Assembly: GCA_023419055.1 (NCBI GenBank)
Contig: JAEZYO010000624.1
Span: 1-20,543, forward strand
Reading direction: 5' to 3'
Source of the DNA: Pseudomonadota bacterium
GTDB taxonomy: Bacteria; Myxococcota; Polyangia; Polyangiales; Polyangiaceae
DNA length: 20,543 bases
Shown: positions 15,021-20,543 of the stretch, one piece after another
Position numbering within the stretch: the first letter of the stretch is position 1
Layout: each line of letters opens with the position of its first letter
Program-made: the position numbers and the translations under genes
The notes under the pieces: model-generated
Databases searched by the model: none
What the model saw: only the letters and a program-made list of their open reading frames with translations
What the model was told of the DNA's origin: nothing

Positions 15021-16721
15021 CTATGCTTCGCGGAGCGCGCGTCGGCCCCACGAGCTGACGGCGTCCGCGATGAACGTCAGGATGACGAAGAAGGTCAGCG
15101 TGGCCGTGGCCCCGCGATAGTCGAAGGCCGCGAGCTGGTCCTCGAGGCGCAATCCGAGACCGCCCGCACCCACGATGCCCACGACGACGGTCGCGCGCAG
15201 GCAAACCTCCCAGCGGTACAGGATGTACGCCAGGTACTTCGGTAGGATGAGCGGCAAAAATCCGTAGAGCAGAGCCTTGCCGAACGAAGCGTCCTGCGCT
15301 CGCAATGCGCAGAACGGCCTCTTGTCGGCGTCCTCGTTCACCTGCGAGAGGAGGCGCCCGATGATGCCGAAGTTGTACGCAGCGAGTGCGAACGCGCCCG
15401 CGAAAGTTCCGGGGAACAACACGAACAACGCCAGCAGAACCCAGATGCCGTCGGAAAGCGCGCGGACCCCGATCAGCAACGCTCGAACGGCCGCGGTGAA
15501 TGTTCTCAACGCGAAGCCGCGCAACGATCGCGCGCGCCCAGCTTCGCCTCGCGTCACGTCGAAGAGAGCCATCGACGAGACGCAGCTGACGAGCAAGGCT
15601 CCCGTGCCGGCCATGACGATGGCCGTGATCGACATGACGAGCGTCTCGATCGAAAGCATGAAGAGCTTGGAGACGTCACCGTCCGAGAACCGGGGCGGGA
15701 GCGACGTCGCCAGCACGTCTTTCAGCATGCTCAGACGCACCGGCTCGAGCGGCTTTGCGAGATCGAGGTTCAGGTAGAGCGCCGCTACGACCAGCGCGGC
15801 GAGGCTCGCGACGATCCCGACTGCTGTCCAACGGGTTCGGCGGTCGAGCTCCTGCGTAGTCGTGGCGCTCGGGGCGCGGAGTGCGTTCATCACGCGGGAG
15901 CTGCCCCAGTCGGTGACAGCGACGAGCAGCATCAGCGCGTAAAGGAAGGTCCAAACCTGCTCGTACTGCAGCGATTGCAGGCTGAGGAGGACCTGGTACC
16001 CGAGCCCGCCAGCTCCTACCAAGCCAAGTACGGCTGCGCTCCGGATCGCGCACTCGAGGCGGTAGAAGGCGTACGACGTCAGGAGGGGAAGCGCCCGGGG
16101 AAGGATCCCGTAGGCGAAGGAGGCGGCAGCGCTCGCACCCGAAGCGCGAAAGCAACGAGCATTCCGGCGAGGCATCTCGTCGAGGGTCTCTGAGAAGACC
16201 TTGGCGGTGATCGCTCCGAAGGGGATCCCGATCGCGAGCACCGCGACCAGTGGGTCCAGGCCCAAGACGTTGATGAAGAACAGACCCCACACGAGCTCGT
16301 GGATCCCGCGTGGAACGGCGAGTGCGAAGCGAATGCAACGCATGAGCCACACGAACCAAGAGCGAGGGAAAGGGGAACGAGCGGCAACGAGCTCCCACCA
16401 CGTCTCGGAGGCCAGGACTCCGCCGACTGCTCCGATGGCCACGCTGACGGCGCTTCCGCAGAGCGCGAACGCAATCGTGGTGAGCGCCGAGCTCGCGGTC
16501 AGCGACAGAATGGCTGAGTCGAGCGCCGGCGAGAGGGCCGCGTGCAGGAAGCGCTGCGTCAGCGTCCAGCCTCCCCAGTTGACGATCTCGTCACCATGGA
16601 GCGCTGCCAAGAACGAGGCCGCGATAACGGCGGCGATCGCGCCGAGCGTGATGAAACGGACGATGGCGTCCGTGCGGAAGACCTGCGGAGCTGGTGTCGA
16701 CCGAATCGTCACGCTGTTCAT
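15021..16721 (-). CDS. double-length PhnE-like ABC permease
   Basis: This 566-residue inner-membrane protein is about twice the length of ordinary PhnE. It contains two permease modules in tandem. The first (about 70-280) has the EAA-like loop around 178-212 (ETLDEMPRRNARCFRASGAS) and then VLGLVGAGGLGYQV. The second (about 355-566) has a matching loop around 456-494 and VVVGIVGAGGLGLRL. Both modules end in the same pattern (L-x-Y-x-x-x with a helix and then a D-x-x-S-S/W-G segment). A single chain can thus supply both halves of the channel. It pairs with the ATPase encoded just upstream: the two genes overlap as ATGA (16718-16721), and AGGAG lies upstream of its ATG. Substrate class by homology is phosphonate/phosphite-like oxyanions; context suggests a selenium oxyanion. 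Confidence 0.92.
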   Translation of the reverse strand: MNSVTIRSTPAPQVFRTDAIVRFITLGAIAAVIAASFLAALHGDEIVNWGGWTLTQRFLHAALSPALDSAILSLTASSALTTIAFALCGSAVSVAIGAVGGVLASETWWELVAARSPFPRSWFVWLMRCIRFALAVPRGIHELVWGLFFINVLGLDPLVAVLAIGIPFGAITAKVFSETLDEMPRRNARCFRASGASAAASFAYGILPRALPLLTSYAFYRLECAIRSAAVLGLVGAGGLGYQVLLSLQSLQYEQVWTFLYALMLLVAVTDWGSSRVMNALRAPSATTTQELDRRTRWTAVGIVASLAALVVAALYLNLDLAKPLEPVRLSMLKDVLATSLPPRFSDGDVSKLFMLSIETLVMSITAIVMAGTGALLVSCVSSMALFDVTRGEAGRARSLRGFALRTFTAAVRALLIGVRALSDGIWVLLALFVLFPGTFAGAFALAAYNFGIIGRLLSQVNEDADKRPFCALRAQDASFGKALLYGFLPLILPKYLAYILYRWEVCLRATVVVGIVGAGGLGLRLEDQLAAFDYRGATATLTFFVILTFIADAVSSWGRRALREA

Positions 16722-17512
16722 GGCAGGGCTCCTACGGCAGATTCTGTGGCCTTCGGCGCTGGGCGTGCGCCCGAACCGGGGCCGTACAAGTTGGCCAGCG
16801 CATCGCGCGAGAGCTTGCTGGTCTCACAGTCGAAGAGGAGCTTTCCGTCCTTGAGCGCGATGGCACGTGAGAAGTGCGTGTACGCGAACTCGACCGTGTG
16901 ACAGCTCGTGATGACGGTCTTTTCGAGCTCAGCATTCAATTTGCGGAGCAGGTCCATCGTCTCCCGGCTGCGCTCGGGGTCCAGACTAGAGATGGGTTCG
17001 TCAGCGAGGATCAGCGCGGGATCCTGTACGAGGACACGCGCGATTGCGACCCGCTGCTGCTGACCGCCCGAGAGCGTGCCCGTGCGTTCGTACATCTTCT
17101 CGGAGATGCCAACTCGCGCGAGTGCTTCCTCCACACGCGCCCGCCCGAGCGGCCACAAGAGAGACACTAGGGACTGAAGCGTGCCCCAGCGAGAGAGGTT
17201 CCCGGCGTTGACGTTGTGAACGACCCGCAGGTTCTCGACGAGGCAAAGATCCTGATAAACTGTCCCGACGCGCGAGAAGACGAGGCGGCGCTCCGCAGAG
17301 GAAAGCCGTGAGACGTCCTTCCCTAGGATCCAAACCTTACCGTTCGCGGGGGCGACCGTGCCGTTCAGAACGCCGAGCAGCGTGCTCTTCCCGGCGCCGC
17401 TCGGACCCATCAGCACGACGCTTTCCCCGGCTGTGACACTCAACGAAACATCACGGAGGACGTAGTTCTGCCGAAAACGTACGCTGACGTTCTCGAGCCG
17501 AACAACCGTCAT
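16718..17512 (-). CDS. PhnC-like ABC importer ATPase
   Basis: This 264-residue ATPase of the phosphonate/oxyanion importer type has Walker A GPSGAGKST (36-44), Q-loop Q87 in VYQDLCLVENL, signature LSGGQQQR (147-154), Walker B ALILADEP (166-173) with SSLDPE following, and switch H205. PhnC-like features include VLNGTVAPANGKVWILGKDVSRL and the LSRWGTLQSLVSLLWP insertion. It starts at ATG 17510-17512 with GGGGAACC directly upstream and overlaps the permease gene by 4 bp. The 285-bp gap upstream carries a tandem repeat and two dyads, so it very likely has its own regulated promoter separate from the porin gene. No C-P lyase (phnG-M) genes are nearby. Confidence 0.94.
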   Translation of the reverse strand: MTVVRLENVSVRFRQNYVLRDVSLSVTAGESVVLMGPSGAGKSTLLGVLNGTVAPANGKVWILGKDVSRLSSAERRLVFSRVGTVYQDLCLVENLRVVHNVNAGNLSRWGTLQSLVSLLWPLGRARVEEALARVGISEKMYERTGTLSGGQQQRVAIARVLVQDPALILADEPISSLDPERSRETMDLLRKLNAELEKTVITSCHTVEFAYTHFSRAIALKDGKLLFDCETSKLSRDALANLYGPGSGARPAPKATESAVGALP

Positions 17513-17530
17513 GGTTCCCCGTGATTCATT

Positions 17531-17570
17531 TCAGCTCCAACCTTCCCGAATCAGCGCCAACCTTCCCGAA
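17531..17570. repeat. 20-bp tandem direct repeat upstream of the importer ATPase gene
   Basis: Two adjacent copies, TCAGCTCCAACCTTCCCGAA (17531-17550) and its copy at 17551-17570, differ at a single base (T or G at position 6). They lie 18 nt upstream of the ATPase start codon, within the expected leader or promoter-proximal region. Two phased copies at 20 bp (about two helical turns) suit a dimeric regulator bound on one DNA face; slippage duplication is the plain alternative. Confidence 0.75.
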
Positions 17571-17591
17571 GGCGCGTCCGCTCCTGATTGA

Positions 17592-17617
17592 GGAAGCAAC
17601 CCTCAAGATTTGCTTCC
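17592..17617. promoter_or_regulatory. inverted repeat GGAAGCAA-N10-TTGCTTCC
   Basis: The arms are 8-bp and perfect (17592-17599 and 17610-17617) around a 10-nt spacer. In RNA read from the minus strand it would be a modest hairpin in the ATPase leader, without a U-run. It could be a protein site or an attenuator-like element. The same N10 spacing as the neighbouring dyad is notable. Confidence 0.45.
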
Positions 17618-17655
17618 CAATTCTCCCAGATCTCCGAGGGACGATACCCATCAGC

Positions 17656-17691
17656 GCTCCAGTAATCAAGAGAAGGGATGATTACTGGAGC
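17656..17691. promoter_or_regulatory. 13-bp-arm dyad containing TAATCA-N10-TGATTA
   Basis: GCTCCAGTAATCA (17656-17668) and TGATTACTGGAGC (17679-17691) are perfect inverted arms around a 10-nt spacer. The core TAATCA-N10-TGATTA (17663-17684) recurs upstream of the binding-protein gene with a shared TAATCAAGAGA. It lies about 150 nt upstream of the ATPase start and about 110 nt past the porin stop. It is AT-rich in a GC-rich region and has no U-run, which argues for an operator over an intrinsic terminator. The remainder of the 17513-17797 gap holds no gene that I can support. Confidence 0.6.
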
Positions 17692-17797
17692 ACTTCGGGC
17701 GGGCAGCCAGGCGCTCAATTCATCCAGATTTCACGCGGGAGTTTTGCAACAGCGCCTCTGACCTCCCGAGCTCGGCCTGCCTCGACAACGTCACGGA

Positions 17798-19237
17798 CTA
17801 GAACGGCATGGACGCATAGAAGTCGACACGATGTGCCGCTCCGTCGGGCGTGTTCTTGTAGCGCGTCTGCCAGTAGAGGTAGTCGAGCCCCAAGGCGAGA
17901 GCCTTCGCAGGCGCGAGCTTCTGCGTCAGGTAGAAGGAGTTGTTGCGCGTGCGTCCTCCGTCCGGGAGGTCGGAGTCGTCCGGTTGGTCGATGGTGGCGC
18001 CCACGGCTGCTGAGTATTTCTTTTCGAAGAGAGCGACCCCGAGCTCCGCCCAGCCGCCCTTGCTGCGGACCTCCTTCCCTGCGACGACGCCTTGTCCGAT
18101 GCCGCCTCGTACGTCACTCAGGTTTTCCCCGATGAACGCTTCGCCGTGGATCCAGGCCATTGCGGTGAGAGGAATGAAGGCGTGCAGGCCTGCGGACCAG
18201 CTCTCGAACTCAGTTTCGCCAGCGACAGCCGTTGCGACCTCCGTCCGTCCGTAGTGCGCCCACGCGCCGAGTTTCAACGTCTCCTTCCAGAGGGGAATTC
18301 CTCCTTCGAGGAGCCCTTCGAGGAGCGGCGTGGTTCCATCAGAGCCGTCGAGTTTGAGGTCTTCATCCAGGTCCATGCCATCAACGGCGCCGGGCATCCC
18401 TGCCGATGCTGCGATGCGAACGTAGCCGTCTCCGATCGTGGGGCGGGCGGTGAAACGAACTTGCGGCCGTCGATCGCCAACGTTTCCGGCGTTCCACATC
18501 AACGTGTCGTTGTTCACCATCGGAAACAATGGCGCGATGAGATCCCACGTCTGGCCGAACAGGACTTCGAGCGAACCGTACTTGATCTGTGCGTACGCAT
18601 GGCGCATGCGGATCGCCTGTCGTGATTCGGTCCCGCCATTCTGGAAGTCGACCTCGACTTTCCCGTCGATCTTGGCCGCTTCCGTCAGCTCGATAGGGCC
18701 GATGTCGAGCCCCAGGCGCGTCAACCTCGGATGGATGTTCAAATCAGCGTTGTTCTCGGTGCCGTCGGGTTCGCTCAAAACCCATTGGGGCGACTGCGCG
18801 TTGTTGAAGCGCGAGTCGTTGTAGATCACGTCCAAGCGGACGAAGCCGTACGCCGTGAGCTTCGCTGGCTCGGGCGGTGGGGGCGGAACGGCAACCGGCC
18901 TTGTGGCAACGCCGGCATCAGGGGATAGACCGCGTGTCGGCTCAGTCGGCTCTGAGCGCGGGGTCGGCGCGGGAGGAGGAAGCGGTGCTGCGTCTACAGG
19001 CGCCGGAGCTGCGGTCTCTTGGGTCGGTGCGGCCTCTTCTGGGGGAGCTGCGTCCACGGGAGGAGCAGGAGCTGGCGCGGGCTGTGCCTGCGCAGGGGCT
19101 GGTTGAGCTGCAGCCGGAGTGACACCCGTCAGGAGTGCCGCGATAGCCGCCAGAGTGGAGGGAACAGCGAGCGAAAGGCGGGAGAGCTTCGACGAGGCCG
19201 AATGAATGAGCGCTGCACGCGCACGAACGTGGGACAT
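17798..19237 (-). CDS. outer-membrane porin, DcaP/phosphate-selective-porin-like
   Basis: This 479-residue protein starts at the ATG of 19235-19237, giving MSHVRAR, a hydrophobic core and an AAAQ cleavage site near residue 44; the longer frame up to 19300 adds 21 residues with no signal-like character. Residues 45-125 are Pro/Ala-rich, like a periplasmic or peptidoglycan-spanning linker. From about 128 (LTAYGFVRLDVIYNDSRFN) the alternating strands of a beta barrel begin, with the LEVLFGQTWDLIAPLFPMVNNDT stretch typical of DcaP/OprP-like porins. The chain ends in a C-terminal phenylalanine (ASMPF), the outer-membrane sorting signal. It lies between the binding-protein and ATPase genes on the same strand, so it may supply the outer-membrane step for the same substrate. 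Substrate selectivity cannot be read from the sequence. Confidence 0.85.
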   Translation of the reverse strand: MSHVRARAALIHSASSKLSRLSLAVPSTLAAIAALLTGVTPAAAQPAPAQAQPAPAPAPPVDAAPPEEAAPTQETAAPAPVDAAPLPPPAPTPRSEPTEPTRGLSPDAGVATRPVAVPPPPPEPAKLTAYGFVRLDVIYNDSRFNNAQSPQWVLSEPDGTENNADLNIHPRLTRLGLDIGPIELTEAAKIDGKVEVDFQNGGTESRQAIRMRHAYAQIKYGSLEVLFGQTWDLIAPLFPMVNNDTLMWNAGNVGDRRPQVRFTARPTIGDGYVRIAASAGMPGAVDGMDLDEDLKLDGSDGTTPLLEGLLEGGIPLWKETLKLGAWAHYGRTEVATAVAGETEFESWSAGLHAFIPLTAMAWIHGEAFIGENLSDVRGGIGQGVVAGKEVRSKGGWAELGVALFEKKYSAAVGATIDQPDDSDLPDGGRTRNNSFYLTQKLAPAKALALGLDYLYWQTRYKNTPDGAAHRVDFYASMPF

Positions 19238-19333
19238 TGTTGGTAAACCGTTGGCTTTCTTTCGTTGAGGGGCGTCAGTCGGTGGGCACACTCCGGCCAA
19301 CCCGCGCTGATGAGCGCAGGGCGAGCAGGCGCG

Positions 19334-19359
19334 TCTCGTCAGCTTCGAAAGCGACGAGA
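19334..19359. other. hairpin in the binding protein-porin gap
   Basis: TCTCGTC (19334-19340) pairs with GACGAGA (19353-19359), and after a bulged A, GCTT pairs with AAGC around the triloop CGA: 11 bp in all. There is no U-run on either strand. In the minus-strand transcript it lies between the binding-protein stop and the porin start and could be a processing or partial-termination element that sets their relative levels. Nothing else in the 236-bp gap (19238-19473) is clear. Confidence 0.4.
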
Positions 19360-19473
19360 AACCGAGCTTGCAGGTGATTGGACGGCGCTCAGAACGAGCT
19401 GAGTTTCAGCGGAAACGCCGGAGAATCGAGGTGTCGGGGGTAACTTGGACGCGCTGCGCTTGCGAAGCCTGGA

Positions 19474-20400
19474 TCAGCGGCGCGCGTCCGCGACGATCAG
19501 CTCCGTGGAGCGACCGACCTGTTCGATTTGAGCATAGTTGTCGTTCCGCGTTTCGATGAAACGCTTGGCGCCGAACAGCTCCAAGATCTTCGCGTGCTCC
19601 GGCTTCCCCGGATCGAGCGCCGTGAACGCAGCGACGAGCTTCGCCTTCAGCCCGGTTCCAAGACGTTTCTCGGCTCCTGGATTGAGAACCCAGTGATAGT
19701 CGTGGTACGGAGGAGTCGTCGAGAACTCGGCGACCTTCGAAGTGTCGATCTTCCCGGCGGCGAGGCGCGTCTGCCACACCTGCGCGTTGACGACGCCGGC
19801 ATCGAACGAGCCAGCGGTCACGAGCTCGATGGTCTTGTCGTGCGAGCCAGAGAACCCGGGCCGCCCCTTGAAGTCCCCGAGCGTGACGCCAGCCTTCTCG
19901 AGGAAATACTGCGGCATCAATCGACCGGAGGTGGACGACTCGCTTCCGAACGTGAAAGTCTTCCCCTTCAAGTCCGCCAGGCTCGAGATCCCCGCCTTCT
20001 TGTTGGCGATGAAGATGCTCGTGAATTTTTCGTCAATGTCGCGCTGCACGATCGCTTCGGCACCTGGCACCTGAATGCGCGCCTGGACACCCGTCAAACC
20101 CCCGAACCACACGAGATCGAGGTCGCCCACCTTGAAGGCGGTCACGGCGGCCTTGTAGTCGGTGACGGGTTTGTACTCGACGCTGCTCCCGATGGCGCCG
20201 GACAGGTAGCTCGCGATGCCACCGTACAGGCGCTGGAGCTTCTCGGGATCCTGATCGGGAATCGCAGAGATAGTCAGCGCGCGTACGGCTGGTTTCGTCG
20301 GTTCGGGCGCTCCGGCACTGTTATCTGGCTGGGCCTTGTTGCAGGCCACGAGCAAGGGCGCCGCGAAAACGAACAGGATCTTTAGGAAATCTCGCCGCAT
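19474..20400 (-). CDS. PhnD-like substrate-binding lipoprotein, putative selenium-oxyanion importer
   Basis: This 308-residue binding protein has lipobox LVAC with Cys20, preceded by RRDFLK, a near-perfect Tat motif, so it may be a Tat-exported lipoprotein. The fold is the PhnD/PtxB type: LTISAIPDQDPEKLQRLYGG (42-61), YKPVTDYKAAVTAFKVGDLDLVWFGGLTGVQAR (76-108), SESSTSGRLMPQYFLEKAG (153-171; hydroxyl-rich oxyanion site), FSGSHDKTIELVTAG (183-197) and FSTTPPYHDYHWVLNP (226-241). From memory this matches the 'putative selenate ABC transporter' binding-protein clade better than classical PhnD, because of the SAIPD start, the VTDY and WFGG motifs, and the TTPPYxDY motif. The ATG has GGGAGAG upstream. 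It should feed the PhnE/PhnC-like permease and ATPase. The selenium assignment is inference supported by selA and selD in the same window. Confidence 0.88.
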   Translation of the reverse strand: MRRDFLKILFVFAAPLLVACNKAQPDNSAGAPEPTKPAVRALTISAIPDQDPEKLQRLYGGIASYLSGAIGSSVEYKPVTDYKAAVTAFKVGDLDLVWFGGLTGVQARIQVPGAEAIVQRDIDEKFTSIFIANKKAGISSLADLKGKTFTFGSESSTSGRLMPQYFLEKAGVTLGDFKGRPGFSGSHDKTIELVTAGSFDAGVVNAQVWQTRLAAGKIDTSKVAEFSTTPPYHDYHWVLNPGAEKRLGTGLKAKLVAAFTALDPGKPEHAKILELFGAKRFIETRNDNYAQIEQVGRSTELIVADARR

Positions 20401-20406
20401 TCAAAT

Positions 20407-20442
20407 CTCTCCCACCAAAATTGGCTCTCCCAGCAAAGTTGG
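20407..20442. repeat. 18-bp tandem repeat carrying duplicated Shine-Dalgarno sequences
   Basis: Two adjacent copies, CTCTCCCACCAAAATTGG (20407-20424) and the copy at 20425-20442, match at 16 of 18 positions. On the minus strand each copy contains GGGAGAG. The copy next to the binding-protein ATG is correctly placed as its ribosome-binding site, and the second lies 18 nt further upstream. Confidence 0.7.
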
Positions 20443-20472
20443 CTGAGGGAAGTTACCCGGTGTGGGACGATG

Positions 20473-20494
20473 TAATCAAGAGATTTGTTGATTA
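20473..20494. promoter_or_regulatory. dyad TAATCA-N10-TGATTA upstream of the binding-protein gene
   Basis: TAATCA (20473-20478) and TGATTA (20489-20494) flank a 10-nt spacer; the perfect arms extend one base inward to 7 bp. The first 11 bases, TAATCAAGAGA, are identical to the dyad upstream of the ATPase gene. It overlaps the predicted -10 box and start region, a position expected for a repressor site. Confidence 0.6.
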
Positions 20495-20518
20495 AACGAA
20501 TGGTCATTCGTTCGACAA
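20491..20518 (-). promoter_or_regulatory. predicted promoter of the binding-protein gene
   Basis: On the minus strand, TTGTCG (20513-20518, 4 of 6 matches to the -35 consensus), a 16-nt spacer and TTTAAT (20491-20496, 5 of 6 matches to -10) form a sigma70-type promoter. The start would fall near 20484, giving a leader of about 83 nt that contains the 18-bp tandem repeat. Two dyads overlap it. Confidence 0.5.
20495..20512. promoter_or_regulatory. 18-bp palindrome AACGAATG-GT-CATTCGTT, TetR-type operator candidate
   Basis: The 8-bp arms are perfect around a 2-bp centre. The site fills the spacer between the predicted -35 and -10 boxes of the binding-protein promoter, and its size and spacing resemble TetR-family operators. 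A divergent regulator gene beyond the right edge is possible. Nothing else is evident between 20519 and the end. Confidence 0.55.
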
Positions 20519-20543
20519 CTTGTGGACTTCGAGGGTCTTAGGT

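Noticed and set aside
17656..17691. Intrinsic terminator of the porin gene
   Set aside because: The stem is strong, but its lower half is AT-rich, the loop is 10 nt and no U-run follows on the minus strand; the shared dyad core fits an operator better.
15021..20400. Phosphonate utilisation locus (phnCDE proper)
   Set aside because: No C-P lyase, phosphonatase or phosphite dehydrogenase genes are present, and the binding protein's motifs fit the selenium-associated clade better; homology to PhnC and PhnE alone does not set the substrate.

Overview
The window looks like a high-GC chromosome segment from a deltaproteobacterium-like lineage, most likely Myxococcota/Polyangia. The reasons are uniformly GC-rich coding sequence, a TonB-dependent receptor with a TonB-type domain at its N-terminus, a Gly/Ser-rich lipoprotein, and a DUF1592-type/DUF1552 gene pair of the kind seen in myxobacteria and planctomycetes. 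No insertion sequence, phage gene or CRISPR array was seen.

Layout. (1) 1-261 is the 3' end of an unidentified gene, possibly a TcmP/LCMT-like methyltransferase. (2) 269-4494 is a selenium block: a LysR regulator on the minus strand, and divergent from it a selenocysteine-type tRNA gene with its own TTGACA promoter, an ArsC-like low-molecular-weight phosphatase/arsenate reductase, selA and selD. (3) 4563-6914 is a TonB-dependent receptor, followed convergently by an acyltransferase (6919-7830, minus). (4) 8044-15007 is a tightly packed plus-strand operon: lipoprotein, DUF1592-type CxxCH protein, DUF1552 Tat-exported protein, then an ABC exporter in DevC-DevA-DevB order, then a small two-helix membrane protein. 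(5) 15021-20400 is a minus-strand PhnD/PhnC/PhnE-like ABC importer (lipoprotein binding protein, ATPase, double-length permease) with an outer-membrane porin gene between the binding protein and the ATPase.

How the parts may work together. The binding protein resembles the PhnD-like clade that has been linked to selenium oxyanions, not to phosphonates. With tRNA-Sec, selA and selD about 10 kb away, blocks 2 and 5 can be read as one selenium theme: uptake through porin, lipoprotein and ABC importer, activation to selenophosphate by SelD, and conversion of Ser-tRNA(Sec) to Sec-tRNA(Sec) by SelA. SelB and any selenoprotein gene are not in the window.

Two points stand out most. The tRNA-Sec has textbook 8-bp acceptor, 6-bp D and 5-bp T stems, but its anticodon region does not fold normally. 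A 22-bp dyad, TAATCA-N10-TGATTA, occurs in both regulatory regions of the importer, once in a promoter that also carries an 18-bp palindrome between its -35 and -10 boxes. The lipoprotein/DUF1592/DUF1552/ABC operon is a separate, functionally uncharacterised candidate system.
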